Shown here one piece after another: positions 1 through 6,577 of a DNA stretch of 12,680 nt (positions are counted from its first letter, which is position 1; every line of letters begins with the position of its first letter). The position numbers were made by a program, and so were the translations under genes. The notes below the pieces were generated by a model that ran no database searches, was not told where the DNA came from, and worked only from the letters and a program-made list of their open reading frames with translations. Source of the DNA: Anaerolineales bacterium (GTDB taxonomy: Bacteria > Chloroflexota > Anaerolineae > UBA7937); NCBI GenBank assembly GCA_030593425.1, contig JAUVHF010000031.1:1-12680 (forward strand). Reading direction: 5' to 3'.

Positions 1-1
1 A

Positions 2-310
2 TTAGCGGCTCCAGGGAGCATCAAGCCACTTACCTCCTTCCAAGGGGAGGTATATATTCTCAAGAAGGAAGAAGGAGGGAGACATACCCCGTTCTTCACC
101 GGTTATCGCCCCCAGTTCTTTATCCGAACCATGGATGTCACCGGGGAAGTGAGTCTCCCCGAGGGGGTGGAGATGGTGATGCCTGGGGACAACGTGAATC
201 TGGGGGTGAAGTTGATCGTCCCTGTGGCCTTGGAAGAAGGGTCGCATTTCGCCATCCGAGAGGGAGGGCGGACTGTGGGCGCAGGCGTCCTCACCAAGAT
301 CATAGAATAG
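2..310 (+). CDS. tuf: Elongation factor Tu, C-terminal fragment (5' end outside window)
   Basis: EF-Tu is the GTPase that delivers aminoacyl-tRNA to the ribosomal A site. The visible 102 residues correspond to domain III, a beta barrel that contacts tRNA and EF-Ts. Recognisable motifs are EGGRHTPFF, GYRPQFF, EGVEMVMPGDN and FAIREGGRTVGAG, ending in KIIE before a TAG stop. The start and the GTP-binding domain lie upstream of base 1. The reading frame is open from base 2 with no frameshift. It ends only 16 bases before rpsJ, so the str-type genes appear to run straight into the S10 block. Identification is very secure from motif identity; whether the missing part is complete cannot be seen. Confidence 0.97.
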   Translation, partial: LAAPGSIKPLTSFQGEVYILKKEEGGRHTPFFTGYRPQFFIRTMDVTGEVSLPEGVEMVMPGDNVNLGVKLIVPVALEEGSHFAIREGGRTVGAGVLTKIIE

Positions 311-326
311 AGAAGGTAACGAGGGT

Positions 327-635
327 ATGGCCAAGAATAGGATCAGGATCCGCTTGAAGGCGTACGATCATAGAGTTCTCGATCAGTCGGCCCAGCAGAT
401 AGTGGAGGCCGCGGAGCGGACGGGGGCCGAAGTAGTGGGGCCAGTACCCCTGCCCACCAAGATCGAGAAGTTCACGGTGATACGTTCGCCTTTCATCGAC
501 AAGGACTCTCGGGAACAGTTCGAGATCCGGACTCATAAACGGCTCATCGACGTCCTAGAGCCCGGATCTAAGACTATCGATACCCTGATGCGTCTCAACC
601 TGCCGGCTGGGGTGGATATCGAGATAAAATTGTAG
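327..635 (+). CDS. rpsJ: 30S ribosomal protein S10 (uS10)
   Basis: S10 is a 30S head protein that, in well-studied bacteria, also partners NusB in transcription antitermination. The 102-residue product has the usual family length and motifs: IRIRLKAYDHRVLD near the N-terminus, the central GPVPLPTK loop (residues 39-46) and the EQFEIRTHKRLIDV segment. The ATG follows an AGAAGGT Shine-Dalgarno-like stretch (311-317) at about 9 bases. It is the first gene of the S10 block and is followed after one base by rplC. Only 16 bases separate it from tuf, leaving no room for an S10-type leader. Confidence 0.98.
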   Translation: MAKNRIRIRLKAYDHRVLDQSAQQIVEAAERTGAEVVGPVPLPTKIEKFTVIRSPFIDKDSREQFEIRTHKRLIDVLEPGSKTIDTLMRLNLPAGVDIEIKL

Positions 636-636
636 A

Positions 637-1257
637 ATGGACGCTATTTTAGGTAGGAAGGTAGGGATGACCCAGATCTTCGACGAGAGGGGGGAGATGA
701 TCCCCGTCACCCTCGTCGAGGCGGGGCCCTGCTACATCACTCAAGTGAAAACCGAAGAAAAAGATGGCTACACGGCGTTGCAATTAGGCTTCGGAGAGAC
801 GAAACGGCTCAACAAGCCCCAGCGTGGCCATCTGAAAGAGTTGCCCCCCCTTCGCTATCTGCGGGAGGTGAGGGTTAAGGATGTGCGGGGCTACCAAGCG
901 GGCCAAAAGTTCGACGCTAGCCTCTTCTCCGTGGGCGATCTGGTGGATGTGACTGGCATCTCCAAGGGGAAGGGGTTCGCCGGAGTGATGAAGCGGCACG
1001 GATTTCGAGGGGGGCCGGCCACTCATGGGCAGTCTGACCGGGCCAGGGCCCCGGGATCCATCGGCGGCACCACCACACCCGGGCGGGTCTTCAAAGGGAA
1101 GCGCATGCCCGGCCGGATGGGGAATGAACGGGTGACCATCCAGAACCTGAAGGTGGTTCTGGTGGACCCAGGGCGGAACCTCTTAGGCGTGCGGGGTTCC
1201 CTCCCTGGCAACCGAGGCGGCTTGGTGATGGTCCGAAAGGCGGTCAAGAGCAAGTAG
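637..1257 (+). CDS. rplC: 50S ribosomal protein L3 (uL3)
   Basis: L3 is an early-assembly 23S rRNA binder whose extended loop reaches towards the peptidyl-transferase centre. The 206-residue product shows GRKVGMTQIF near the start, DVTGISKGKGFAG (104-116), ATHGQS (128-133), PGSIGG (139-144) and the C-terminal KGKRMPGRMGNERVT. The position that carries the PrmB-methylated glutamine in Escherichia coli (SIGQ) is glycine here, so that modification is not expected. The ATG sits one base after the rpsJ stop with no strong Shine-Dalgarno sequence, which suggests translational coupling. Confidence 0.98.
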   Translation: MDAILGRKVGMTQIFDERGEMIPVTLVEAGPCYITQVKTEEKDGYTALQLGFGETKRLNKPQRGHLKELPPLRYLREVRVKDVRGYQAGQKFDASLFSVGDLVDVTGISKGKGFAGVMKRHGFRGGPATHGQSDRARAPGSIGGTTTPGRVFKGKRMPGRMGNERVTIQNLKVVLVDPGRNLLGVRGSLPGNRGGLVMVRKAVKSK

Positions 1258-1264
1258 AAAGATT

Positions 1265-1888
1265 ATGAAAGTTCCACTTTATACTCTCTCGGGGAAGAGG
1301 AAGAAGAAACAGGTCGAGTTGCCGGATCATATCTTCGCCGCGCCGGTGAACGAGGCGGTGATGCACCAGGCGCTGGTTAGGCAGTTGGCCAACGCCCGCT
1401 TGGGGACGCACAAGACCAAGACCCGCGGCGAGGTGAGGGGCGGCGGGGCCAAGCCCTGGCGACAGAAGGGGACCGGACGGGCTCGCCATGGGAGCATACG
1501 GGAGCCCCAGTGGCGGGGCGGAGGAACGGTCTTTGGCCCCCAGCCGCGAAGTTATCGCCAGAAGATGCCCAAAAAGATGAGACATCTGGCCCTGAAGGGG
1601 GGCCTCACGGTCAAGGCTCAGGAGGGGAAGATCTTGGTCTTGGATGGGCTGGAGATGGAAGAGCCCAAGACCAAGGAGATGTTAACTATCTTGGAGAACC
1701 TGAAGGTGGAGGATAGCGCCCTTATCCTCCTCCCGGAGCGGAATACGAACGTGGAGAGATCAGCGCGAAATATCTCGGGGGTCAAGACTTTACGGGCTAA
1801 CTATCTGAACTTAAGGGATCTCTTGAGCCATGATTGGCTGATCATGCCCCTGGGGGCTCTTGAGATGATCGAAGGGCTCTTGGGGTGA
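1265..1888 (+). CDS. rplD: 50S ribosomal protein L4 (uL4)
   Basis: L4 binds domain I of 23S rRNA and sends a loop into the exit tunnel wall. The 207-residue product has the family loop at about residues 45-100 with KPWRQKGTGRARHGS (63-77) and a FGP turn (90-92), then the Rossmann-like C-terminal part. In E. coli L4 also represses the S10 operon through the leader RNA; there is no leader between tuf and rpsJ here, so that mechanism cannot be inferred. The start lies 7 bases after rplC with only a weak AAAG upstream. Length and motifs are normal. Confidence 0.97.
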   Translation: MKVPLYTLSGKRKKKQVELPDHIFAAPVNEAVMHQALVRQLANARLGTHKTKTRGEVRGGGAKPWRQKGTGRARHGSIREPQWRGGGTVFGPQPRSYRQKMPKKMRHLALKGGLTVKAQEGKILVLDGLEMEEPKTKEMLTILENLKVEDSALILLPERNTNVERSARNISGVKTLRANYLNLRDLLSHDWLIMPLGALEMIEGLLG

Positions 1889-1892
1889 TATG

Positions 1893-2177
1893 ATGGAGAC
1901 CTACGAGGTTCTGCGACGCCCCATAGTCACCGAGAAAACCACCATGCAGATTGAGCAGGGATTTTATACCTTCGAGGTAGACCGCCGGGCGAACAAATTG
2001 CAGGTCAAAGAGGCGGTGGAGAGTGTTTTCGGTGTAGAGGTGGTCTCGGTCAACATCATCAATGTGCCGGGAAAGCCGCGGAGATGGGGCCGGCATGTGA
2101 GTCGCACCCCTTCCTGGAAGAAGGCTATGGTGAAATTGGCTGAGGGACAGCGGATTGAGCTCTTTGAGGGGGTATAA
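1893..2177 (+). CDS. rplW: 50S ribosomal protein L23 (uL23)
   Basis: L23 sits at the tunnel exit, where trigger factor and SRP dock. The product begins METYEVLRRPIVTEKTT, a standard L23 N-terminus, and keeps the FEVDRRANK and VNIINVPGKPRR segments. Two ATG codons are adjacent (1890 and 1893); I prefer 1893 (94 residues) because the GGGGTGAT ribosome-binding stretch (1882-1889) is then better spaced and the family usually has one Met. This stretch includes the rplD stop codon, so the genes are coupled. The alternative start adds one residue. Confidence 0.95.
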   Translation: METYEVLRRPIVTEKTTMQIEQGFYTFEVDRRANKLQVKEAVESVFGVEVVSVNIINVPGKPRRWGRHVSRTPSWKKAMVKLAEGQRIELFEGV

Positions 2178-2192
2178 TTAGGGGAGTGATCT

Positions 2193-3026
2193 ATGCCTAT
2201 CAAGATCTATAAGCCCACCTCGCCCGGTCGGCGAGGGATGAGCGTCACCAGTTTTGAGGATATCACGCGCCAGGAACCCGAGCCCTCGCTCATTGCTCCT
2301 TTGAAGAAGAAGGCGGGCCGAAGCCGGGGGAAGATCGCCGTCCGCCATAAGGGCGGCGGGCATAAGCGCCGCTATAGGATCATCGATTTCAAACGCGACA
2401 AGTTTGGGGTTCCGGCCCGCGTCGATTCCATCGAGTACGACCCCAACCGCTCCTCGCGGATCGCCCTTCTAGTCTACGCCGATGGGGAGAAGCGTTACAT
2501 ATTGGCCCCTCTGGGGCTCAAGGTGGGCGATGGGGTGGAAGCGGGGCCCGAGGCCGATTTTAGGGTGGGGAACGCCTTGCCTATCGTTAATATCCCCGTG
2601 GGCACTACCATTCATAACATCGAACTTCAGAGGGGGAGAGGGGGCCAGTTGGCCCGCTCGGCGGGCAGTTCGGCGCAACTTCTGGCCAAAGAGGGTAACT
2701 ATGCCCATGTTCGCCTGCCCTCGGGGGAGGTGCGGTTGGTACATACCCAGTGTATGGCCACCATCGGCCAGGTGGGGAATACCGACTGGGGTAATGTGAG
2801 TTTGGGAAAAGCCGGTCGAGCCCGCTGGCTGGGGCGGCGACCCGCCACCCGAGGCTCGGCCATGAGCCCCCGGGATCACCCCCATGGCGGGGGAGAGGGC
2901 AAGGCCCCTATCGGGATGCCCTCGCCCAAGAGCCCCTGGGGCAAGCCCACCCTGGGCAAGAAGACCCGGCGGCGCAAGGCTACGGATAAGTGGATCGTGA
3001 AGCGGCGGGGGAAGAAGAGGGCCTAG
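2193..3026 (+). CDS. rplB: 50S ribosomal protein L2 (uL2)
   Basis: L2 is needed for subunit association and sits near the peptidyl-transferase centre. The 277-residue product is full length: an OB-fold RNA-binding domain (about 60-130, with RHKGGGHKRRYR at 51-62), an SH3-like domain (about 135-200) and a basic tail. The critical DHPHGGGEG motif is intact at 228-236, with His229 in the position known to matter in E. coli. The segment before it reads MSP rather than the more familiar MNP. The ATG follows GGGGAGTGAT (2181-2190). A 40-base gap with a hairpin separates it from rpsS. Confidence 0.98.
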   Translation: MPIKIYKPTSPGRRGMSVTSFEDITRQEPEPSLIAPLKKKAGRSRGKIAVRHKGGGHKRRYRIIDFKRDKFGVPARVDSIEYDPNRSSRIALLVYADGEKRYILAPLGLKVGDGVEAGPEADFRVGNALPIVNIPVGTTIHNIELQRGRGGQLARSAGSSAQLLAKEGNYAHVRLPSGEVRLVHTQCMATIGQVGNTDWGNVSLGKAGRARWLGRRPATRGSAMSPRDHPHGGGEGKAPIGMPSPKSPWGKPTLGKKTRRRKATDKWIVKRRGKKRA

Positions 3027-3027
3027 A

Positions 3028-3047
3028 GTCGGCCTTCGTTGGCCGAT
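3028..3047 (+). other. Hairpin in the rplB-rpsS gap
   Basis: Bases 3029-3034 (TCGGCC) pair perfectly with 3041-3046 (GGCCGA) around the six-base loop TTCGTT, and a G-U pair can extend the stem by one (3028 with 3047). It lies just after the rplB stop and ahead of the rpsS Shine-Dalgarno sequence. No T-run follows, so it is not a standard intrinsic terminator. It could mark an RNA-processing or stability site, or help to separate translation of the two genes; this role is inference only. Confidence 0.5.
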
Positions 3048-3053
3048 AGTGAT

Positions 3054-3060
3054 GGAGGGT
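3054..3060 (+). promoter_or_regulatory. Ribosome-binding site deciding the rpsS start
   Basis: GGAGGGT lies six bases before the ATG at 3067. It supports that start over the in-frame GTG at 3049 and ATG at 3052, which would place the Shine-Dalgarno sequence inside the gene. Confidence 0.8.
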
Positions 3061-3066
3061 AGTGGC

Positions 3067-3363
3067 ATGGCTCGCTCGCTGAAGAAGGGACCGTATGTGG
3101 ATCCCAAACTACTGAAAAGGATCGAAGCCCTGAACGCTTCGGGAGATAAGCGGGTGATAAAGACCTGGTCTCGAGCCTCTACTATTTTTCCTCAGATGGT
3201 GGGGCACACTATCGCCGTCCACGACGGGCGTCGTCATGTGCCTATCTACATCACTGAAAACATGGTAGGACATAAATTGGGGGAGTTTGCCCCTACCAGG
3301 ACTTTCCGCGGCCACGGACACACCTCTCGGGAGAGATCCACTGGCATCAGAAAGAAGTGGTAG
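3067..3363 (+). CDS. rpsS: 30S ribosomal protein S19 (uS19)
   Basis: S19 sits in the 30S head, bound with S13, close to the A-site tRNA and bridge B1a. From the ATG at 3067 the product is 98 residues and begins MARSLKKGPYVD, the canonical S19 start. The conserved central and C-terminal motifs TWSRAS, FPQMVGHTIAVH, GHKLGEFAPTR and FRGHG are present. An upstream in-frame extension of six residues exists but is rejected because a good Shine-Dalgarno sequence precedes 3067. The stop codon abuts the rplV ATG directly. Confidence 0.97.
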   Translation: MARSLKKGPYVDPKLLKRIEALNASGDKRVIKTWSRASTIFPQMVGHTIAVHDGRRHVPIYITENMVGHKLGEFAPTRTFRGHGHTSRERSTGIRKKW

Positions 3364-3705
3364 ATGGGGATCGAGGCCAGGGCGATAATAAAATATGTTC
3401 ACACCTCTCCCCGGAAGGTGAGGCGAGTGGCGGATATGGTTCGTGGTCAGGGGGTGAACGAGGCTTTGACCTATCTCAGATTTCTGCCTCAAGCGGCGGC
3501 TAAGCCGGTGGCCAAGGCCATCAAGTCGGCGGCGGCGAACGCGGAGGATGTGTACGGCCTTTCCGCCGATGAATTGTACATCGCTCGGATCACGGCCGAC
3601 GATGGCCCTCGCTTGAAGAGGTGGCGGGCAGGGCCTCGGGGACGAGCGAAGCCCATCTTGAAACGCTCCGCTCACATCACCGTAGTGGTCAGCGAGTGGG
3701 AGTAG
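3364..3705 (+). CDS. rplV: 50S ribosomal protein L22 (uL22)
   Basis: L22 contacts all 23S rRNA domains, and its long beta-hairpin lines the exit tunnel constriction with L4. The 113-residue product has the SPRKVRRVADMVRG helix (15-28), the AAANAE stretch (56-61) and the basic hairpin at about 80-101 (GPRLKRWRAGPRGRAK), ending HITVVVSEWE. It starts on the base after the rpsS stop, so its translation is probably coupled. Length and motifs are ordinary for the family. Confidence 0.97.
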   Translation: MGIEARAIIKYVHTSPRKVRRVADMVRGQGVNEALTYLRFLPQAAAKPVAKAIKSAAANAEDVYGLSADELYIARITADDGPRLKRWRAGPRGRAKPILKRSAHITVVVSEWE

Positions 3706-3710
3706 ATCGG

Positions 3711-3719
3711 GGAAGGAGG
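3711..3719 (+). promoter_or_regulatory. Strong ribosome-binding site for the TTG start of rpsC
   Basis: GGAAGGAGG ends four bases before the TTG at 3724. This near-perfect Shine-Dalgarno match supports use of the rare TTG start. Confidence 0.8.
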
Positions 3720-3723
3720 AGTC

Positions 3724-4383
3724 TTGGGCCGCAAGGTACATCCAGAAGGGTTTAGACTGGGGATCATCAAAGACTGGAAAGCCCGATGGTACGCCGAGGG
3801 GCAAGAATACGCTGCTCTCCTGAAGGAGGATCTGGCTATACGGGCTCTGATTCGGAAAGAGCTGTCGAGGGCTGGCATCTCCAAGATAGAGATCGAGCGC
3901 TTTCCCAATCAGGTCTCGCTGACCATTCACACGGCTAGGCCGGGTATCGTGATCGGCCGCAAAGGGACTACCGTCAACGCCCTTCGTCGTCAACTGGAGG
4001 AGTTGACGGGCAAAAGGATCCGCATCGAAGTCCAGGAGGTGGAGCATCCAGAGATCGATGCCCATCTCATCGCTGAGAGCCTGGCGGCTCAACTCTCAAA
4101 GAGGATCTCCCACAGGAGGGCTATGAAGCAGGCGATGGGCCGGGCCATGCGCCTGGGGGTGGAGGGGATAAAGATAGCCTGTAGCGGTCGGCTAAGGGGC
4201 GCGGAGATGGCCCGGCGTGAGTGGGTGATGGAAGGGCGGGTCCCTTTGCACACCATACGGGCCGACATCGATTACGCTCAAGATGAGGCCCTCACCACCC
4301 TGGGAAGGATAGGGATAAAAGTCTGGGTCTACAAGGGCGAGGTGCTACCAGAAGCCCCACGTAGGGAGCCAGGGCCATGTTGA
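3724..4383 (+). CDS. rpsC: 30S ribosomal protein S3 (uS3)
   Basis: S3 lines the mRNA entry channel and, in well-studied bacteria, contributes to mRNA unwinding. The 219-residue product starts at TTG: MGRKVHPEGFRLGI matches the universal S3 N-terminus. A KH domain follows (about 40-108) with its GRKG loop at 78-81, then the C-terminal domain with RAMKQAMGRAMRLG and IKIACSGRLRGAEMAR. It ends in a short tail and overlaps rplP by seven bases, with the S3 stop lying inside the first codons of L16, a coupled junction. Confidence 0.97.
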   Translation: MGRKVHPEGFRLGIIKDWKARWYAEGQEYAALLKEDLAIRALIRKELSRAGISKIEIERFPNQVSLTIHTARPGIVIGRKGTTVNALRRQLEELTGKRIRIEVQEVEHPEIDAHLIAESLAAQLSKRISHRRAMKQAMGRAMRLGVEGIKIACSGRLRGAEMARREWVMEGRVPLHTIRADIDYAQDEALTTLGRIGIKVWVYKGEVLPEAPRREPGPC

Positions 4384-4805
4384 TGCCCAAGCGGGTCAAG
4401 TATAGAAAAGCCCATCGGGGGAGACGAAAGGGCAAGGCCTCTCGAGGGAACAAGATCAACTTTGGGGAGTATGGTTTACAGGCTTTGGAGTCCTCCTGGG
4501 TGACCAGTCGCCAGATCGAGGCGGCTCGAAGGGCTATCGTCCGTCACGTCAGGCGGCGGGGAAAACTTTGGATCCGTGTCTTCCCTGACAAGCCAGTTAC
4601 CAAGAAGCCGGCGGAGACCAGGATGGGGAGTGGCAAAGGGAGCGTGGACCACTGGGTGGCTGTGGTTAAGCCGGGGAGGATCCTCTTTGAGATCGCCGGA
4701 GTGCGAGAGGAGACGGCTCGAGAGGCGATGCGTCTCGCTTCTCATAAACTCCCCATGAAGACCCAGTTTATCGCAAAGACGGATTCACTCTTTGGATCGA
4801 GGTGA
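4377..4805 (+). CDS. rplP: 50S ribosomal protein L16 (uL16)
   Basis: L16 helps to shape the A-tRNA site and joins late in 50S assembly. The 142-residue product begins MLMPKRVKYRK, the canonical start, and carries FGEYGLQALE (29-38), TSRQIEAARRAI (43-54) and TRMGSGKG (81-88), the region near the A site that bears a hydroxylated arginine in E. coli. A second in-frame ATG occurs at 4383, but the family start with MLMPK favours 4377. The gene overlaps the end of rpsC by seven bases. Confidence 0.97.
   Translation: MLMPKRVKYRKAHRGRRKGKASRGNKINFGEYGLQALESSWVTSRQIEAARRAIVRHVRRRGKLWIRVFPDKPVTKKPAETRMGSGKGSVDHWVAVVKPGRILFEIAGVREETAREAMRLASHKLPMKTQFIAKTDSLFGSR
4799..4805 (+). promoter_or_regulatory. 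Ribosome-binding site deciding the rpmC start
   Basis: GAGGTGA overlaps the rplP stop codon and lies four bases before the GTG at 4810. It favours that start over an in-frame TTG at 4792, which would overlap rplP. Confidence 0.7.
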
Positions 4806-4809
4806 CCAA

Positions 4810-5019
4810 GTGAAGGCTAGCGAGATGCGCGCCCTCACCAGTGAGGAGTTGGAACAGGAGTTGGAACGGTTGCGGGAGGAAGCGTTCAACCTCCGCTTCC
4901 AGTTGGCGACCAAACAGTTGAGTGATCATAACCGCTTGACCCAGGTGAAGAGAGATATCGCTCGAGCCAAGACCATCTTGAGAGAGAGGGAACTCTTCGG
5001 CTCCAAGGAGGAAGCATGA
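4810..5019 (+). CDS. rpmC: 50S ribosomal protein L29 (uL29)
   Basis: L29 is a small helical protein at the tunnel exit beside L23. From GTG 4810 the product is 69 residues and starts MKASEMRALT, which matches the usual L29 opening (MKxxELR). It forms two long helices, with the signature EAFNLRFQLATKQLSDHNRLTQVKRDIARAKTIL split across positions of about 26-59. An upstream TTG at 4792 would add six residues, but those are not family-like. Its stop overlaps the rpsQ start as ATGA. Confidence 0.95.
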   Translation: MKASEMRALTSEELEQELERLREEAFNLRFQLATKQLSDHNRLTQVKRDIARAKTILRERELFGSKEEA

Positions 5020-5261
5020 GGGGGCGGAAGAGAAGTAAGGTCGGTCGCGTAGTAAGCGATAAGATGGATAAGACGGTGGTAGTGGAGGTGGAGAGGCTAC
5101 GTCGACACCCTCTATACAAGAAGACGATGAGGCTGAAAAAGCGGTTCAAGGCTCACGATGCCACAAACGTCTGCCAAGTAGGGGATATGGTGCGCATCAA
5201 GGAGAGCCGCCCTTTGAGCCGTGAGAAGCGGTGGGTAGTGGAGGAGATCTTAAAAGAGTGA
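5016..5261 (+). CDS. rpsQ: 30S ribosomal protein S17 (uS17)
   Basis: S17 is an OB-fold primary binder of 16S rRNA and is needed early in 30S assembly. The 81-residue product shows GRVVSDKMDKTVVVEV (10-25), RHPLYKK (30-36), AHDATNVCQVGD (46-57) and SRPLSREKRW (64-73). It overlaps rpmC by four bases (ATGA), so it is coupled to it. It is the last gene of the classical S10 operon; a 57-base gap with a hairpin follows before rplN. Confidence 0.97.
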   Translation: MRGRKRSKVGRVVSDKMDKTVVVEVERLRRHPLYKKTMRLKKRFKAHDATNVCQVGDMVRIKESRPLSREKRWVVEEILKE

Positions 5262-5268
5262 CCCGGCG

Positions 5269-5288
5269 GGTAGGGGAAACCCCCTGTC
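5269..5288 (+). other. Hairpin at the rpsQ-rplN (S10/spc) boundary
   Basis: AGGGG (5272-5276) pairs with CCCCT (5281-5285) around the loop AAAC. Outer pairs 5271:5286 and 5270:5287 are wobbles and 5269:5288 is G-C, giving up to eight pairs. The following bases (AAGTTGATCGG) contain no T-run, so it is not a typical terminator. It lies in one of the two longest gaps in the window and ahead of the rplN Shine-Dalgarno sequence. A role in attenuation, RNA processing or partial uncoupling of the two blocks is possible but unproven. Confidence 0.5.
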
Positions 5289-5303
5289 AAGTTGATCGGT
5301 ATC

Positions 5304-5311
5304 AGGAGAGG
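5304..5311 (+). promoter_or_regulatory. Ribosome-binding site deciding the rplN start
   Basis: AGGAGAGG lies seven bases before the GTG at 5319. That start gives a 122-residue L14 that begins MIQQESRL. An in-frame TTG at 5292 would place this site inside the gene. Confidence 0.8.
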
Positions 5312-5318
5312 GAACGGG

Positions 5319-5687
5319 GTGATCCAGCAGGAGAGCAGACTCAAGGTGGCCGATAACACCGGGGCCCGAGAGATCCTGTGCATCAGGGTTCTAGGCGGCT
5401 CCAGGCGACGGTATGGAGGCGTCGGCGATATCATCGTGGCCACGGTGAAGCAGGCGATCCCCTCCGGCTCTGTTCGGAAGGGCGAGGTGGTGAAGGCGGT
5501 TATCGTCCGCACGGCCAAGGAGTATGGACGCCCTGACGGTTCTCATATAAAGTTCGACGAGAACGCGGCTGTGTTGGTAGATGAGCATAAGAACCCCCGA
5601 GGGACCCGCATCTTCGGGCCCGTAGCCCGGGAGTTGCGGGATAAGGGTTTCATGAAGATAGTCTCTCTCGCGCCGGAGGTCTTATAG
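5319..5687 (+). CDS. rplN: 50S ribosomal protein L14 (uL14)
   Basis: L14 sits at the subunit interface, forms bridges with 16S rRNA and is the docking surface for the silencing factor RsfS. From GTG 5319 the product is 122 residues, the standard family length, starting MIQQESRLKVADNTGAR. Further motifs are VRKGEVVKAVIVRT (52-65), DGSHIKFDENAAV (73-85), PRGTRIFGPVARELR (93-107) and the C-terminal FMKIVSLAPEVL. A nine-residue upstream extension from TTG 5292 is rejected. It opens the spc block and abuts rplX. Confidence 0.97.
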   Translation: MIQQESRLKVADNTGAREILCIRVLGGSRRRYGGVGDIIVATVKQAIPSGSVRKGEVVKAVIVRTAKEYGRPDGSHIKFDENAAVLVDEHKNPRGTRIFGPVARELRDKGFMKIVSLAPEVL

Positions 5688-6005
5688 ATGAATCGCATTA
5701 AGAAAGGGGATACGGTAGAGGTCATCACCGGGGAGTTTCGAGGGGAGAGGGGTGCGGTGCGGACCCTACTCCCTAAGGAAGGGCGGGTGGTGGTCTCGGG
5801 TGTTAATTTGGTGAAACGCCACCAAAGGCCTACCGGTCGGGTGCGCACCCAGGCGGGGATCATAGAATTCGAAGCCCCCCTGCGCCTCTCCAATGTGGCC
5901 CTGGTCTGCCCTCGTTGCAACCAAAGGACCAAGGTAGCGTTCCAGATCGATGGGGAGGGGAAGAAGTCCCGGCTCTGTAAGAAGTGTGGAGAGCCTATCG
6001 ACTGA
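5688..6005 (+). CDS. rplX: 50S ribosomal protein L24 (uL24) with zinc ribbon
   Basis: L24 is an assembly-initiator protein that binds the 5' region of 23S rRNA. The 105-residue product begins MNRIKKGDTVEVITGEFRGERG, the KOW motif of the family, followed by VNLVKRHQRP. The C-terminal part carries CPRC (74-77) and CKKC (97-100), four cysteines spaced as a zinc ribbon; many L24 proteins lack these. The ATG immediately follows the rplN stop with no separate spacer, so translation is probably coupled. Confidence 0.97.
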   Translation: MNRIKKGDTVEVITGEFRGERGAVRTLLPKEGRVVVSGVNLVKRHQRPTGRVRTQAGIIEFEAPLRLSNVALVCPRCNQRTKVAFQIDGEGKKSRLCKKCGEPID

Positions 6006-6007
6006 AG

Positions 6008-6562
6008 ATGGCAGAGATCGTACCTAGGCTGAAGAAGAGATATAGAGAGGAGATCGTCCCCGCCCTGATGAAGCGGCTCGGCTACCGGAATGTGATGGAG
6101 GTGCCTCGCCTGGAGAAGATCGTAGTCAATATCGGCTTGGGAGAGGGGAAGGACGATGCTAAGGTGCTGGACTCCGCTTCCCAGGATATGGCTACCATCA
6201 CCGGGCAGAGGCCGGTCATAACCCGGGCCAAAAAGTCGATCGCCGGCTTCAAGTTGAGGGCTGGGCACCCCGTCGGGCTGAAAGCCACGGTACGGGGTAA
6301 CCGGATGTACGATTTTTTAGACCGCCTTTGCAACGTGGCCCTTGCTCGCCGGAGGGACTTCCGAGGGGTCTCGCCCGATTCCTTCGATGGGCGAGGGAAC
6401 TACACCTTGGGTCTGGAGGAACAGTTGGTCTGGCCGGAGATAGATTATGATTCCATAGATAAGGTGCGAGGGATGGAGATCACCATCGTCACCACCGCCA
6501 AGACCGATGAGGAGGGCAGGGAGCTTCTAGGGCTCTTGGGGATGCCCTTCAAACGCCCATAG
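6008..6562 (+). CDS. rplE: 50S ribosomal protein L5 (uL5)
   Basis: L5 binds 5S rRNA and touches the P-site tRNA. The start chosen is ATG 6008, giving 184 residues beginning MAEIVPRLKKRYREE, as is normal for L5; an upstream in-frame GTG at 5984 would overlap rplX and add eight untypical residues. Motifs include KIVVNIGLGE (about 39-48), ITGQRPVITRAKKSIAGFKLR (69-89), the RDFRGVSP segment and the C-terminal PEIDYDSIDKVRGMEIT. The Shine-Dalgarno candidate GGAGAG is 14 bases away, so coupling to rplX is likely. Confidence 0.96.
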   Translation: MAEIVPRLKKRYREEIVPALMKRLGYRNVMEVPRLEKIVVNIGLGEGKDDAKVLDSASQDMATITGQRPVITRAKKSIAGFKLRAGHPVGLKATVRGNRMYDFLDRLCNVALARRRDFRGVSPDSFDGRGNYTLGLEEQLVWPEIDYDSIDKVRGMEITIVTTAKTDEEGRELLGLLGMPFKRP

Positions 6563-6577
6563 CGAGGGGAGAGAGCT

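Noticed and set aside
3109..4092. Long open frame of 327 codons on the minus strand, opposite rpsS, rplV and rpsC
   Set aside because: It is antisense to three certain ribosomal genes, has no recognisable motif and is the kind of shadow frame expected in GC-rich, codon-biased genes.
5262..5318. Intrinsic terminator at the rpsQ-rplN boundary
   Set aside because: The stem is convincing but no T-rich tract follows it, so transcription termination of the standard type is not supported.
5543..6268. Open frame of 241 codons on the minus strand opposite rplN, rplX and rplE
   Set aside because: It is antisense to conserved genes, without a recognisable domain; treated as a shadow frame.
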